DNA of 64,000 nt from Sporosarcina highlanderae (lineage in GTDB: Bacteria; Bacillota; Bacilli; Bacillales_A; Planococcaceae), in the NCBI RefSeq assembly GCF_030433715.1, contig NZ_JAROCC010000013.1, forward strand, positions 1 to 64,000. The letters are read 5' to 3'. Shown piece by piece: positions 33,241 through 42,924 of the stretch (position 1 is the first letter of the stretch; the number at the start of each line of letters is the position of its first letter). The notes under the pieces were generated by a model. It saw nothing but the letters and a program-made list of their open reading frames with translations, was not told the DNA's origin and ran no database searches. Made by a program: the position numbers and the translations under genes.

Positions 33241-34368
33241 TTATTTCCGCTGACCCCAAAATTGATAGAAGTCCGTCCGGATAAATCCATTAAATAATTT
33301 CCGTTTCTTCGTAGCTTTTTTACCATACATCGTTTCGAAGTTTTCCAAGGAGGAAAGCATGTATACCGACCAAGAGGGATACTTATCCATAATATGGCCC
33401 ATGGTCTGTGTAAGTTCCTCTGCTTCCTCGATTTCTCCCAACCGTTCTCCATAAGGAGGATTACCGACAAGAACGCCGTTCAAACCTTCAACCGATAAAT
33501 CCTTAATATCCCGTTGGTTAAAACGGATCAAATCCATAAAACCGGCTTCAACAGCATTTTGTTGAGCAACTTTCACCATTCTTGAATCGACATCAAAACC
33601 TTGTATATCCAGTGGCTGATCGTATTTTGCAAGGTCTTCGGCTTCTTCTCTAATACGATCCCAAATTTCTGCGTTCATCCATGGCCAATGTTCGCTACTA
33701 AATTCACGGTTATAGCCAGGTGCAATATTCTGGCCGATCATCGCTGCTTCAATCGGAATTGTACCAGAACCACAAAACGGGTCAACAAATGGTCGGTCAG
33801 GATTCCAACGTGTTATTCTTACAAGAGCGGCTGCCAACGTTTCTTTCAGCGGCGCATCCCCTTGTCCGACCCGATAACCGCGCTTATGCAAGCCGGCACC
33901 ACTTGAATCGATTGTAAGAGTGACCTTATCTTTTAAAATGGATACTTCAAGTTTAAATAATGGACCCGACTCGTCTAAGAATCCTATCCTGCGATATGCA
34001 GTTTTCAACCGTTCAACGATTGCTTTTTTTACGATTGCCTGGCAGTCAGGTACGCTATATAGTGTGGATTTCACGGATTTTCCCGCTACTGGGAAATTTG
34101 CGTCGACTGGTAAGTATTGTTCCCATGGAAGTGCTTTTGTTTGTTCGAATAGATCATCAAATGTCGTTGCGTTAAATTCTCCAACAATGACGCGTACACG
34201 ATCGGCGACACGAAGCCACATATTCGTTTTTGCGATTGCTGCCTCGTCGCCTTCAAAATAGATTTTCCCGTTTTCTGTTTGTGTTTGGAAGCCTAATGCT
34301 TTCACTTCATCGGCAACAATTGACTCAAGGCCCATCGCTGAAGTGGCAACCAATTTATAATTTGTCAT
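33241..34368 (-). CDS. ypsC: rRNA (guanine-N2) methyltransferase, RlmL/YpsC family, 375 aa
   Basis: THUMP domain at residues 40-160, then a Rossmann-fold SAM methyltransferase. SAM-binding FVDPFCGSGTIPIEAAMIG is near residue 195 and the catalytic NPPYGERL near 305 fits N2-guanine methylation. Homologs (RlmL N-terminal half, YpsC) modify 23S rRNA. Length is about 380 aa, normal for the single-domain Gram-positive enzyme. In B. subtilis it also lies between ypvA and rnpB/gpsB. Confidence 0.93.
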   Translation of the reverse strand: MTNYKLVATSAMGLESIVADEVKALGFQTQTENGKIYFEGDEAAIAKTNMWLRVADRVRVIVGEFNATTFDDLFEQTKALPWEQYLPVDANFPVAGKSVKSTLYSVPDCQAIVKKAIVERLKTAYRRIGFLDESGPLFKLEVSILKDKVTLTIDSSGAGLHKRGYRVGQGDAPLKETLAAALVRITRWNPDRPFVDPFCGSGTIPIEAAMIGQNIAPGYNREFSSEHWPWMNAEIWDRIREEAEDLAKYDQPLDIQGFDVDSRMVKVAQQNAVEAGFMDLIRFNQRDIKDLSVEGLNGVLVGNPPYGERLGEIEEAEELTQTMGHIMDKYPSWSVYMLSSLENFETMYGKKATKKRKLFNGFIRTDFYQFWGQRK

Positions 34369-34451
34369 TCATGTCCAACTCCAATTCATAACGTATGTAT
34401 ATGATTATAGTCTGTGTAATTTCAGTCAAATAATTTCCCTATTAATGAAGA

Positions 34452-34480
34452 AATGCTCTCCAAAACGAAAGGAGAGCATT
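34452..34480 (-). terminator. Terminator of rnpB
   Basis: Ten-base-pair stem AATGCTCTCC / GGAGAGCATT followed on the minus strand by TTCTTCATTAA, directly after the RNase P RNA 3' end. Confidence 0.75.
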
Positions 34481-34489
34481 GATTGTACT

Positions 34490-34911
34490 ATTGAACCATC
34501 GTAAATTCGATAAGCCATGTTTTGTTCCCGCGTACTCAAACGGCTTGCGCCTCGTACTTAGGGCGGTAATCATCTATCTACAGACTCATCTTAAAATGAT
34601 GTCTGTCCCTTCATCTGTTCATTTCCTTCAGAAGAGTGCCCCTACCATAATTTGGGTTTCTCGCTCGTGGGGTTTACCGCGTTCCACCTTAGCCGTTTCC
34701 GGATAAGCTACGTCACTGTGGCACTTTTCAGGAGACCTCATCCATATTCGTTGAACGAACTTAGGATTTATCCCCGCCGTCAACGCATCATGCGTTGCCC
34801 CGGCTTATTTTTTCGCCGAGCACGAACACTACGGTCTTCTCAGAGCCGTGCGAGCATGGACTTTCCTCTACAACGTAAGTTGCAGCGATTACCTGAATTC
34901 ACACTATGGTC
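34490..34911 (-). ncRNA. rnpB: RNase P RNA, type B
   Basis: Catalytic RNA of ribonuclease P, which matures tRNA 5' ends. Recognised from conserved blocks on the minus strand: GAGGAAAGTCCATGCTCGCAC (P4/J3-4), GTGCCACAGTGACG, GGAACGCGGTAAACCCC, CGAGCGAGAAACCCAAATT and ACAAAACATGGCTTA near the 3' end, all typical of B. subtilis-type (class B) RNA. The two ends can pair (ACCAT...GAATTC with GAATTT...ATGGT) to form P1. About 420 nt. Its ends are estimated from P1, the promoter and the terminator. Confidence 0.97.
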
Positions 34912-34916
34912 TCAAC

Positions 34917-34945
34917 AGTATACAGCTTTTTTCATTAAATATCAA
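34917..34945 (-). promoter_or_regulatory. Promoter of rnpB
   Basis: Minus-strand TTGATA (plus 34940-34945), 17-bp spacer, TATACT (plus 34917-34922), six bases before the predicted RNA 5' end. Confidence 0.85.
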
Positions 34946-34979
34946 TTGATTTATTTTTTGTTTTTCTTTTGGAACATGA

Positions 34980-35276
34980 TCATTCGTAGTCGTATAATTT
35001 GCTACCAAAAACATGCTTTTCCAAATTCGAAATTCGCTTTAATAAGTCAAAGTTAGTTGTATTCGTGTTTGTTGGAGCTGGTCGTTTCGCTTGTGTAGCA
35101 AGTTCATCTTTCAATCTTTCGTTTTCCATTCGCAATTCGGAAATCGTTTTTTTGAAAGCCTCATAATCCTGTATGACCTGGTCAAGGAATAAGTCAACAT
35201 CTTCCTGATTATATCCGCGTAGACCCGTTTTGAATTCTTTTTCAAGAATTGTTTTCGTATCGAGTTTTATTTCCAT
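34980..35276 (-). CDS. gpsB: Cell-cycle protein GpsB, 98 aa
   Basis: DivIVA-like coiled-coil protein that coordinates PBP1 movement between septum and side wall. The N-terminal membrane/PBP-binding domain has [17 protein letters not shown], followed by a coiled coil (residues 35-65), a disordered Pro/Thr/Asn linker (PAPTNTNTT) and the C-terminal trimerisation helix [19 protein letters not shown]. Its partner PBP1 is encoded at 40235 in this window. The ATG at 35276 follows AAGGGCG; an upstream start at 35294 adds non-conserved residues. Confidence 0.96.
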   Translation of the reverse strand: MEIKLDTKTILEKEFKTGLRGYNQEDVDLFLDQVIQDYEAFKKTISELRMENERLKDELATQAKRPAPTNTNTTNFDLLKRISNLEKHVFGSKLYDYE

Positions 35277-35384
35277 AAAATGACGCCCTTCCATCTGTGT
35301 TTACGTATCGCAAGTATAGCATATTTTGTATATCCGTGTCTTTTATTTTCAGCGTTAGAAGACGGATTTTGTCGGTTGGTGCGC

Positions 35385-36644
35385 TTACCCGGGAAATAGC
35401 TTCCTTCGTAACCTTATTTCCCTATTCGCAAAATCACTCCCCATCCGTTTTTTGAAACGTTCAGGAATATCGGGATTATTATTTAATAGCTCAATCGCCT
35501 TCTTTGTATATTGGAGTGCCATTTCCGGCTCTTTCACTTTATGCTCGTACAGCTTCGCTAATTCCTCCAAAGCTATAATACTTTCTCTACCGTCCAAACC
35601 ATCAGCAGCAATTTCGAATGAATTGATCGCTTCGGTATGGCGATTCTCCTTTTTAAGGATGAAACCTATATGGAAATGAGCCATAGGTTCTTCCGCTCCA
35701 AATTCGGCGATGACGTCTCCAAGTACCTTTTTACTTCGGTCAAAGGATTTTAAATCCCTATACCATTTCCCGATATTTGTTTTGGAATTCGCCGAAGCTG
35801 ATTGTTGTTCTTCAAGAAGAAGATTGGTGGAACGGATATATAATGTAACAAGTGAAAGGATATCCCATTCATTATGCACAAGGACTTTCATCAGCATTTC
35901 AGCACGTCCGTTTTTAACTGCATCTTGATAAATGATTGGGGCCATATATCCGGGGATATCCCCATCGCGGAAGAAACCTAACTGTTCTTCTTCGACGGCG
36001 GTAAGTTTGAATGTATCCATTTCATTTTTCCAGATCCGTTTCGAGCCATGCAGCAGATCGATTTCGGTATGCTTCAGTAAAGGGGGCAGGATATCTCGGT
36101 TCATCGTCCATCTCGTCTCCACTTGCGGCATATCGAAGCTTTTTCCATTATACATGACGACCGACATCGGGGTTTTCCAGAAATTCGATGCGTAAAGGAA
36201 AGCAGCCTCGTGATCAGGTCCAGGTAATACATATTGGGTTAACGTGAAATTCGTTTCAGTGTATTCGATAAAGCCTAATAGGAAAATGAGTGTTCCCGCT
36301 CCCTTTAGCCCTGTTGTTTCAGTATCGAAGAAAACAAGGGGGCGTGATAAATCAGGGGAGAGTGGATGAACTTCATTTGCTTCTCGCCAACTTTCCACAG
36401 TACCCAATAAACCTGATAGTTTATGCTTTCCATGAAAATGATTCGGTCCGTAATCAACTACGCGTTTGTAGACAATTCCATACTCGTTTTCCTCTTTTGT
36501 GAGGCCAGCCGCGAGCCAGTTTTCTTCATAGGGTGGAGAAGGTGGTCTTTTTCGTTTCGGTTCCACCAGCTTTTCATTCGATGGTTCAGCAGGTTTTTTC
36601 TTTAGAAGCTTCTTCATCTGCATCAACTTGGCTTCATATGACAT
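35385..36644 (-). CDS. mrfB: MrfB (YprB) exonuclease with TPR-like C-terminus, 419 aa
   Basis: RNase H-like DEDDh-type nuclease. The first acidic motif is LVFFDTETTGLKGAGT (near residue 105), followed by MYNGKSFDMPQVETRW (near 165) and later NEWDILSLVTLYIRS (near 260). The C-terminal ~140 residues form TPR-like helices (HTEAINSFEIAADGL). B. subtilis MrfB works with helicase MrfA in a UvrABC-independent repair of mitomycin C damage. The mrfA gene lies upstream on the same strand but is separated by a terminator. Confidence 0.92.
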   Translation of the reverse strand: MSYEAKLMQMKKLLKKKPAEPSNEKLVEPKRKRPPSPPYEENWLAAGLTKEENEYGIVYKRVVDYGPNHFHGKHKLSGLLGTVESWREANEVHPLSPDLSRPLVFFDTETTGLKGAGTLIFLLGFIEYTETNFTLTQYVLPGPDHEAAFLYASNFWKTPMSVVMYNGKSFDMPQVETRWTMNRDILPPLLKHTEIDLLHGSKRIWKNEMDTFKLTAVEEEQLGFFRDGDIPGYMAPIIYQDAVKNGRAEMLMKVLVHNEWDILSLVTLYIRSTNLLLEEQQSASANSKTNIGKWYRDLKSFDRSKKVLGDVIAEFGAEEPMAHFHIGFILKKENRHTEAINSFEIAADGLDGRESIIALEELAKLYEHKVKEPEMALQYTKKAIELLNNNPDIPERFKKRMGSDFANREIRLRRKLFPG

Positions 36645-36765
36645 CCCGCTCCCCCCTTCTATTTATATAGTTATGGATATAGTAACATAGAATAGAATTG
36701 AGGGGTGTAGTATTTAATGGCTTGTTGCTAACGGATCCATTCTATGCAATTTTTCAATCAAAAAA

Positions 36766-36805
36766 AGAGGGGTCGAAGCCATGATAACAATGCTTCAACC
36801 CCTCT
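36766..36805 (-). terminator. Terminator between mrfA and mrfB
   Basis: Fourteen-base-pair stem AGAGGGGTCGAAGC / GCTTCAACCCCTCT with one mismatch, then a TTTTTTT run on the minus strand. It follows mrfA, so mrfB probably has its own promoter or depends on readthrough. Confidence 0.88.
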
Positions 36806-36810
36806 ATTTA

Positions 36811-39072
36811 TTACGCTAATTCCCGTAGCAACGTACTAACTTGCCGTTTGGCTGTTTTTACGCCTTCTTCCTGAGCACCGATACAGACCGGGCAGCCATT
36901 TTCACAGACGCAGCCTGCAACATGTTTTGCCGTTCTGTCGATCAGCTCTTTCCACCTGCCATACAGCTTTTCGCTTAACCCGATTCCGCCTGGATAGCTA
37001 TCGTAGATGAAGATTGTCGGTTTACCTGTGTGGATAGCCTTTACTTGCGGCACTACATGGATATCCGTTCGATCACAACGGACAAATAACGGGATGAACG
37101 ATTGAATCGCATATGCAGCCCCAGTCAGTGCGTCAGTCAAATCGGATTCCTTCCATCCTTCCGGCGTGTCGAATGTATACCAAGTAGAAGAGGTATGCAA
37201 TTCTTCTGCTGGTAGAGTAATAGGACCAGAACCGATATTATCATGCGTATCAAAGCGGATCTTTTTGAATATCGTCGGGATGGCCAACACCGCAATATCG
37301 CCGAAAGCGGTAGTCGCTTCGCCTAATTGCTCTCTTTCATCCTCGTTGATGACCTTCAATTCCACCGCCAAGTTCGCATCCGTATAGTAATCGACATCCA
37401 CTTCCGTTACATATGCCTTCTTCTCTTCCCAATCTAACATCTCCACTTGATATTGCTTACCTTGATGGATATAAATCGCTTCTTCATGCAAAAGGGTCAT
37501 TGCACTATAGCGATCCATCTCCCCTATTACAACTGTCCCCTTCGGAATCGTTTTGTCGATGATGACGACATTTTCTTGGGACGCAGAACGTAGGCTGATT
37601 TCACTTGCAGGGAATCGGTCTGTCATCCAATGCCATTTATCGGATGTTTTTACGAGAACGCCTTCGCTCTCTAAAAATGCAAGTAGTTCTTGGACTTCGA
37701 ATTCGCCGTATGTTTCCGTCATGGTAAACGGCAATTCGAAGGAAGCGCATTTCAAGTGATCCATAAGAATAAGCATATTATCCGGATGGATCCGAGCTTC
37801 TTCTGGTGTTTGTCCTAAAAGATAATCAGGATGTTGAATAATGTATTGGTCAAGTGCCATTGACTGGGCGACATAAATGATTAAAGCATCATCTTGCCTT
37901 CTCCCTGCCCTTCCGGCTTGCTGAAAAGCACTTGCGATGTTTCCTGGGTAACCGGTCATGATGCAAGCCTGAAGTTGTCCAATATCAATGCCTAATTCAA
38001 GCGCATTTGTACTGACAACTGTTCGGATTTCCCCTTCACGTAAACGTTTTTCAATTTTCCTTCGTTCCGATGGTAAGTAACCGCCCCTGTAGCCCATGAT
38101 TGTTTCATCGAATAGTTTTTTCTTTGTTAATTCCTTCATATAAGTAACGAGCATCTCCACCCGCACCCTGCTTTTCGCAAAGATGATTGTTTGGATGCTT
38201 TCCCTATATAGGAACGAAGCGAGATCTCTAACTTCAAGAATGGCACTTCTACGAATCCCGAATGTTTTATGGACGACTGGCGGGTTATAGAAAACAAAGT
38301 GCTTCACTCCAGCCGGAGCACCGTTGTTCGAGATAAGTTCCATTTCCGTACCCGTCAATGTTTCAGCCAACTCTTGAGGATTGGCAATCGTTGCGGATGT
38401 ACAGATGAAAGTCGGGTTGCAGCCGTAGTAATTGCAAATTCGCTTCAACCTTCTTAATACATGTGCAACATGACTGCCGAATACCCCTTTATACGTATGT
38501 AATTCATCAATGATGATGTACTTCAGGTTTTCGAAGAGTGATACCCATTTCGTATGATGCGGTAAAATTCCGGAGTGAAGCATATCCGGATTCGTCAGAA
38601 CGATATGGCCGGACTTACGAACTTTCGTCCTTAACCCTGGTGCCGTATCTCCGTCATACGTGTAACTCAGGATATTTTCTCCGCTTGACTCAATAAGTCC
38701 ATGTAAATCCGCTAACTGATCCTGCGCCAACGCTTTTGTCGGAAATAAATAAAGCGCACGTGATGAATCATCTTCCAAAATGCTTTGCAGGACCGGCAAA
38801 TGATAGCATAAAGATTTCCCTGAAGCAGTCGGCGTCACCGCGGTTATCGAATTTCCTGAAGTGGCATGATCAAATGCTAAACGTTGATGGCTGTAAAGCT
38901 TTTCGATTCCTTTCTCCTTAAGCGCCCTTACTATTGAAGGATGAAGACGCGAGGGAAAGGGGGCGTATATTGCGGATTTTCCCGGGATTTTTTGATAGTG
39001 GCTAATGTTTGGCGATAATTCAGGATTCGCTAAGAGATGATCGACTACTTCCCGGACACTTCCCTGCTTCAT
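36811..39072 (-). CDS. mrfA: MrfA (YprA) DEAD/DEAH-box helicase, 753 aa
   Basis: Superfamily 2 3'-5' DNA helicase for repair of mitomycin C lesions. Walker A is VTPTASGKSLCYHLP (near residue 85), the DExH box is IIDELHTYKG (near 185), SATIANPQE is motif III, and QQAGRAGRRQDDALI is motif VI (near 390). The C-terminal DUF1998-type domain carries four Cys, CVCENGCPVC (near 725), that bind zinc in the solved B. subtilis protein. Start overlaps the stop of yppE by 4 bp. Full length. Confidence 0.95.
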   Translation of the reverse strand: MKQGSVREVVDHLLANPELSPNISHYQKIPGKSAIYAPFPSRLHPSIVRALKEKGIEKLYSHQRLAFDHATSGNSITAVTPTASGKSLCYHLPVLQSILEDDSSRALYLFPTKALAQDQLADLHGLIESSGENILSYTYDGDTAPGLRTKVRKSGHIVLTNPDMLHSGILPHHTKWVSLFENLKYIIIDELHTYKGVFGSHVAHVLRRLKRICNYYGCNPTFICTSATIANPQELAETLTGTEMELISNNGAPAGVKHFVFYNPPVVHKTFGIRRSAILEVRDLASFLYRESIQTIIFAKSRVRVEMLVTYMKELTKKKLFDETIMGYRGGYLPSERRKIEKRLREGEIRTVVSTNALELGIDIGQLQACIMTGYPGNIASAFQQAGRAGRRQDDALIIYVAQSMALDQYIIQHPDYLLGQTPEEARIHPDNMLILMDHLKCASFELPFTMTETYGEFEVQELLAFLESEGVLVKTSDKWHWMTDRFPASEISLRSASQENVVIIDKTIPKGTVVIGEMDRYSAMTLLHEEAIYIHQGKQYQVEMLDWEEKKAYVTEVDVDYYTDANLAVELKVINEDEREQLGEATTAFGDIAVLAIPTIFKKIRFDTHDNIGSGPITLPAEELHTSSTWYTFDTPEGWKESDLTDALTGAAYAIQSFIPLFVRCDRTDIHVVPQVKAIHTGKPTIFIYDSYPGGIGLSEKLYGRWKELIDRTAKHVAGCVCENGCPVCIGAQEEGVKTAKRQVSTLLRELA

Positions 39073-39437
39073 TCAATGTCGCCCCTCTCCAATTGTAGCG
39101 CCTCCAATACGGTTTTAAGCGTGTAAGTAGCAGAATTAATGGAAAGAACGAATCGCTTCTTTCCCGTTTTTGCATAAAAGGATTGCACGATGAATTGTTT
39201 CATCGATTCGTTTAATGATTCAATTTGATGGATATGGACATATTTCGGTTTTTCAGTGCGTATATATGTCCTCATTTCATCTGTCCATTCATCAACTAAT
39301 TTATGGTTTGTATCTGCATATGGCTTCACTTCATTAAAAAAATCAGGCTCCCGTTCCATTTCACGCATGGCTAACAGTCTTGGTAGACATTCTTCACATA
39401 CAGAAAGGAGCCGTTCTGTTTTCTCAATTAGATTCAA
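39069..39437 (-). CDS. yppE: YppE-family protein (DUF1798), 122 aa
   Basis: Small, fully helical cytoplasmic protein of the DUF1798/YppE group; a B. subtilis homolog has a four-helix structure without known function. Sequence features are the N-terminal LIEKTERLLSVCEECL and the C-terminal YTLKTVLEALQLERG. The ATGA overlap with mrfA indicates translational coupling, so it may assist the same repair pathway, although this is only contextual. Confidence 0.85.
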   Translation of the reverse strand: MNLIEKTERLLSVCEECLPRLLAMREMEREPDFFNEVKPYADTNHKLVDEWTDEMRTYIRTEKPKYVHIHQIESLNESMKQFIVQSFYAKTGKKRFVLSINSATYTLKTVLEALQLERGDIE

Positions 39438-39600
39438 GTGATCTCTTCCTTCCCGGATTCTTTCCTTTAGTCTATCAAAATTTCACGGACACACCAAGTT
39501 AAACGAACGTATATTCCTTTGGAATTGATGTTAACGTGGAACTTTTAGAAGGATAATCCGTCCAATCATTATGGTATGATAGTGATACGAGGTGGTAGCT

Positions 39601-40215
39601 TTGACGATACGTTATCCGAATGGGAAAAAATATATTCCGGCTCAGCAGTTGGAAAGTGGAAAAAGGTCGAATCCTTCGTTCAGCAACAGGGGGAAAACGC
39701 TTGAAGATGAATTGAACGATACCAATGAATATTATTTGTCCAACAATATAGCTGTCATCCATAAAAAACCCGTCCCAATCCAGGTCGTACATGTGAAATA
39801 TCCCGCCCGTAGTGCTGCCGTCATTACTGAAGCTTATTTCAGATCTCCTTCAACGACAGATTATAACGGAGTGTGGAACGGTAAATACATTGACTTTGAA
39901 GCTAAAGAAACTAAAAATCGCACTTCATTCCCTTTGCAAAATATTCATGAACACCAAGTAGAGCATATGAGGAAAGTGTCAGAGCAAAATGGCATTGCAT
40001 TTCTTTTGGTGAAATTCACCGTTTTAGATCGTTATTTTATCGTTCCGTATGAGTACTTCGAAAAAAAATGGGAAAGAATGATAGAAGGCGGCAGAAAATC
40101 TATAACACTCTCTGAAATTGAAGAGATGTCCATAGAAATAAGCGCAGGATATAATCCAAGGCTTGACTACCTATCGGCATTGGAAAAACTCCAAAATACT
40201 ATTAAAACGAATTGA
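39601..40215 (+). CDS. recU: Holliday junction resolvase RecU, 204 aa
   Basis: Cleaves Holliday junctions during homologous recombination and chromosome segregation. Family signature NRGKTLEDELNDTNEYY (residues 26-42) and the catalytic acid cluster with GVWNGKYIDFEAKETKNRTSFPL (about 90-112) holding the D-x13-ExK nuclease motif. I set the start at the TTG at 39601, correctly spaced from GAGGTGG; an upstream GTG overlaps that site. It is 19 bp upstream of ponA, the classical recU-ponA operon. Confidence 0.95.
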   Translation: MTIRYPNGKKYIPAQQLESGKRSNPSFSNRGKTLEDELNDTNEYYLSNNIAVIHKKPVPIQVVHVKYPARSAAVITEAYFRSPSTTDYNGVWNGKYIDFEAKETKNRTSFPLQNIHEHQVEHMRKVSEQNGIAFLLVKFTVLDRYFIVPYEYFEKKWERMIEGGRKSITLSEIEEMSIEISAGYNPRLDYLSALEKLQNTIKTN

Positions 40216-40234
40216 TTGAAAGGCAGGAAAAACT

Positions 40235-42883
40235 ATGAGTGATAAAATTAATTCCCGTGCAGCCCGCCGTCAACAAATGGAAGCGGAACGCAAACGCGGA
40301 AAAAATAAAAAGCCGAAGAAAAATGGAAATATCATCAAGAAAATTATTTTAGCCATAGTTGCTATCGGACTTGCGGTGTTTGTCGGTGGTTTAGGACTCT
40401 TCGCATTTTATGCAAGCAGTGCACCCGATTTAGATGAAAGCTTATTGAAAGATCCCCTTACAAGCAATATCGCCGATCGTAATGGAGATGTTTTCATGAA
40501 ATTAGGTGCCGAAAAGCGCGAGTTCGTACCATACAACGAAATACCGAAAGAGTTGGAAAATGCAATTCTTGCTACAGAGGATGTACGTTTCTACAAACAT
40601 CATGGCATGGATTTTTGGAGACTAGGCGGAGCTGTGTTAGCCAACTTTAAAAGCGGATTCGGTTCGCAAGGAGCATCAACATTGACTCAACAAGTCATTA
40701 AGAACTCCTTCCTGACCGATGAGAAAACTTTAAAACGAAAAGCACAAGAAGCATGGCTTGCTTTCAAATTGGAAAGAGAATATGAAAAAGAAGATATTTT
40801 TGAAATGTACTTCAATAAAATCCTAATGTCTGGCAGGATTCATGGTATTGGTACTGCCGCAGAATATTTCTATGGAAAGAAGTTAGATGAACTTGAACTT
40901 CATGAAATGGCAATGTTAGCCGGCTTACCACAATCGCCAAATGGATATAACCCGTTCAAAAATCCTGAACGAGCAGAAAAACGTCGTAACACAGTTCTGA
41001 CATTGATGTACAAACATAAAAAAATAACAAAAGAACAAATGGAAGAAGCAAAAGCTATTCCTGTTACTCAGACACTGGTTCCAGAAGATCAACGAGATGA
41101 GAATACAAATTCTCAATATCTTGCTTATGTGGATATCGTTTTAGACGAACTTGAAGCTGCCGGAATGATGGATCTTCTATCTGAAGGTGTCACAATCCAA
41201 ACTGCGCTTGACCCAAAAGCACAGCAAGCAGTTGAAAGAGCTATCAATTCAGATATTTACGAATCTGATGAAATGCAAGCAGGGATGACTGTTTTGGATA
41301 CAAAAACAGGTGAAATTGTTGCAATCGGTGGCGGTCGTAACTTTACTGGTCGAAACCTGAACTTCGCTTCTGGGGATAATCGAAGGCAGCCTGGCTCTAT
41401 TATCAAACCAATCCTTTCATACGGTCCAATTATCGAACATGAAAGCTGGTCCACTGCCCATACCGTCGTTGACGAACCATATAAATATAAAGGAACAAAT
41501 ATATCACTCCGCAACGTTGACGGTAAATTCTTAGGCCCGATTTCGGCAAGAGAAGCATTGTACAAATCAAGGAATATCCCTGCTGTAAAAGTTTTTGAAG
41601 AGGTCGGACCAAAAAGAGCGGCTCAATTTGCTAACAAATTGGGGCTTTCATACGACAAGTTGGAATCCGTAATTGCAATTGGTGGTGGACGAGGCCAGTT
41701 TTCTACAATCGAGATGGCAGGCGCATATTCTGCTTTCGGAAACGGGGGCATCTATACGAAACCCCACGCGGTTAAAAACGTAATTTTAAGAGATGGGAAA
41801 ACAAAAGTAAATCTCTCCCCTGACCCGGTAACTGTCATGAAAGATTCTACAGCATATATGGTTACGGATATTTTAAGAGATGTAGTCACATTAGGGACTG
41901 GAAAAACAGCAAATGTATCCGGTTTAGATATGGCTGGAAAGACAGGCACGACAAACTATGATGCCGATACGAAAAAGAAACTTGGTTTGAGAAACACCGA
42001 TGTTCCGGATAGTTGGTTCACCGGATATACAACAGAATACACAATATCTGTTTGGGGAGGTTATAAAAAACCCTCAACTCCAATTACAACTTTCGATCGT
42101 GGTCGCTATGTACCTCAAATACTTTTCAGAAAAGTAATGACTGATCTTGTCGCTGGCAAAAAGACGCCACATTTCAAACAACCAAGCTCTGTGGAACAGG
42201 CGACAATTGTCAAAGGTTCAAATCCGACAATCCTTGCGAGCAAGTCAACGCCAGATGCACTCAAGAGCACGGAACTATTTGTTCGCGGTACCGTTCCAAC
42301 AGAGATGGATAAGGAAATCCTAACTGAGTTGGATGCACCATCCGGATTATCGGCGGATTACGACAATGAATCAAATTCAGTAATACTTAACTGGACTCAT
42401 AATGGTCCAGATACTGAACTCCTTCTTGGACCAGTACAGTTTGAAGTTTCTGTTGCAGTAGACGGTAGCGAAGCACAAACAATGACTACGACTACCGATC
42501 AAACAGTGACATTCTCCAATGTTGAATTAGGTCGTACTTACGTCTTCTATGTTAAAGCAATCGCTGGAGACATTGAAAGTAGTCCTGCATCCACTTCAGT
42601 AATGATTGAGGGGAAAAAGGAACCAGGATTCGACAATGAAGATGGAGATAAAGGCAATGAAGATGATGGAGAAAATAAGAATAACGGAAACGATAATGAC
42701 AAGAATAACAATGGAAACAAGGGTGACAATGGAAACAAAGGAAATAACGGAAACAATGGCAACAATAGCGGTTCAGATAACTCCACGGATGAAGGCTCCG
42801 GCGACTCTGGAAATGCCGGAGATGATACAGGTTCCGGAGATGACGGCAAACCGGACGACGGAACCGATGGTGGCGGTCAATAA
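40235..42883 (+). CDS. ponA: Class A penicillin-binding protein PBP1, 882 aa
   Basis: Bifunctional peptidoglycan synthase. Basic cytoplasmic tail, one membrane segment (36-60), GT51 glycosyltransferase with catalytic Glu115 (ATEDVRFYKHHG), then the transpeptidase with Ser388-Ile-Ile-Lys391 (SxxK), Ser445-Arg-Asn (SxN) and Lys569-Thr-Gly (KTG). After the transpeptidase comes a fibronectin type III-like domain (about 700-792) and a long, low-complexity tail of Asn, Gly, Asp and Ser (about 793-882). Its localisation partner GpsB is encoded at 34980. It is coupled to recU and ended by a strong terminator. Confidence 0.97.
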   Translation: MSDKINSRAARRQQMEAERKRGKNKKPKKNGNIIKKIILAIVAIGLAVFVGGLGLFAFYASSAPDLDESLLKDPLTSNIADRNGDVFMKLGAEKREFVPYNEIPKELENAILATEDVRFYKHHGMDFWRLGGAVLANFKSGFGSQGASTLTQQVIKNSFLTDEKTLKRKAQEAWLAFKLEREYEKEDIFEMYFNKILMSGRIHGIGTAAEYFYGKKLDELELHEMAMLAGLPQSPNGYNPFKNPERAEKRRNTVLTLMYKHKKITKEQMEEAKAIPVTQTLVPEDQRDENTNSQYLAYVDIVLDELEAAGMMDLLSEGVTIQTALDPKAQQAVERAINSDIYESDEMQAGMTVLDTKTGEIVAIGGGRNFTGRNLNFASGDNRRQPGSIIKPILSYGPIIEHESWSTAHTVVDEPYKYKGTNISLRNVDGKFLGPISAREALYKSRNIPAVKVFEEVGPKRAAQFANKLGLSYDKLESVIAIGGGRGQFSTIEMAGAYSAFGNGGIYTKPHAVKNVILRDGKTKVNLSPDPVTVMKDSTAYMVTDILRDVVTLGTGKTANVSGLDMAGKTGTTNYDADTKKKLGLRNTDVPDSWFTGYTTEYTISVWGGYKKPSTPITTFDRGRYVPQILFRKVMTDLVAGKKTPHFKQPSSVEQATIVKGSNPTILASKSTPDALKSTELFVRGTVPTEMDKEILTELDAPSGLSADYDNESNSVILNWTHNGPDTELLLGPVQFEVSVAVDGSEAQTMTTTTDQTVTFSNVELGRTYVFYVKAIAGDIESSPASTSVMIEGKKEPGFDNEDGDKGNEDDGENKNNGNDNDKNNNGNKGDNGNKGNNGNNGNNSGSDNSTDEGSGDSGNAGDDTGSGDDGKPDDGTDGGGQ

Positions 42884-42888
42884 AAAAC

Positions 42889-42924
42889 AAAGCCGGTAAA
42901 GGATCAATATCCTTTACCGGCTTT
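42889..42924. terminator. Bidirectional terminator between ponA and ypoC
   Basis: Sixteen-base-pair perfect stem AAAGCCGGTAAAGGAT / ATCCTTTACCGGCTTT with a 4-base loop. The right arm contains the last codons and stop of the convergent ypoC gene. Confidence 0.92.

Noticed and set aside
42640-42860. Repetitive AAC/GGA-rich stretch considered as a CRISPR or tandem repeat array
   Set aside because: It is in-frame coding sequence of the PBP1 tail, with no spacers and no constant repeat unit.
42552-42890. Antisense ORFs of 97-112 codons rich in Leu/Pro/His opposite the PBP1 tail
   Set aside because: They are a by-product of the low-complexity Asn/Gly/Asp coding repeat on the plus strand.
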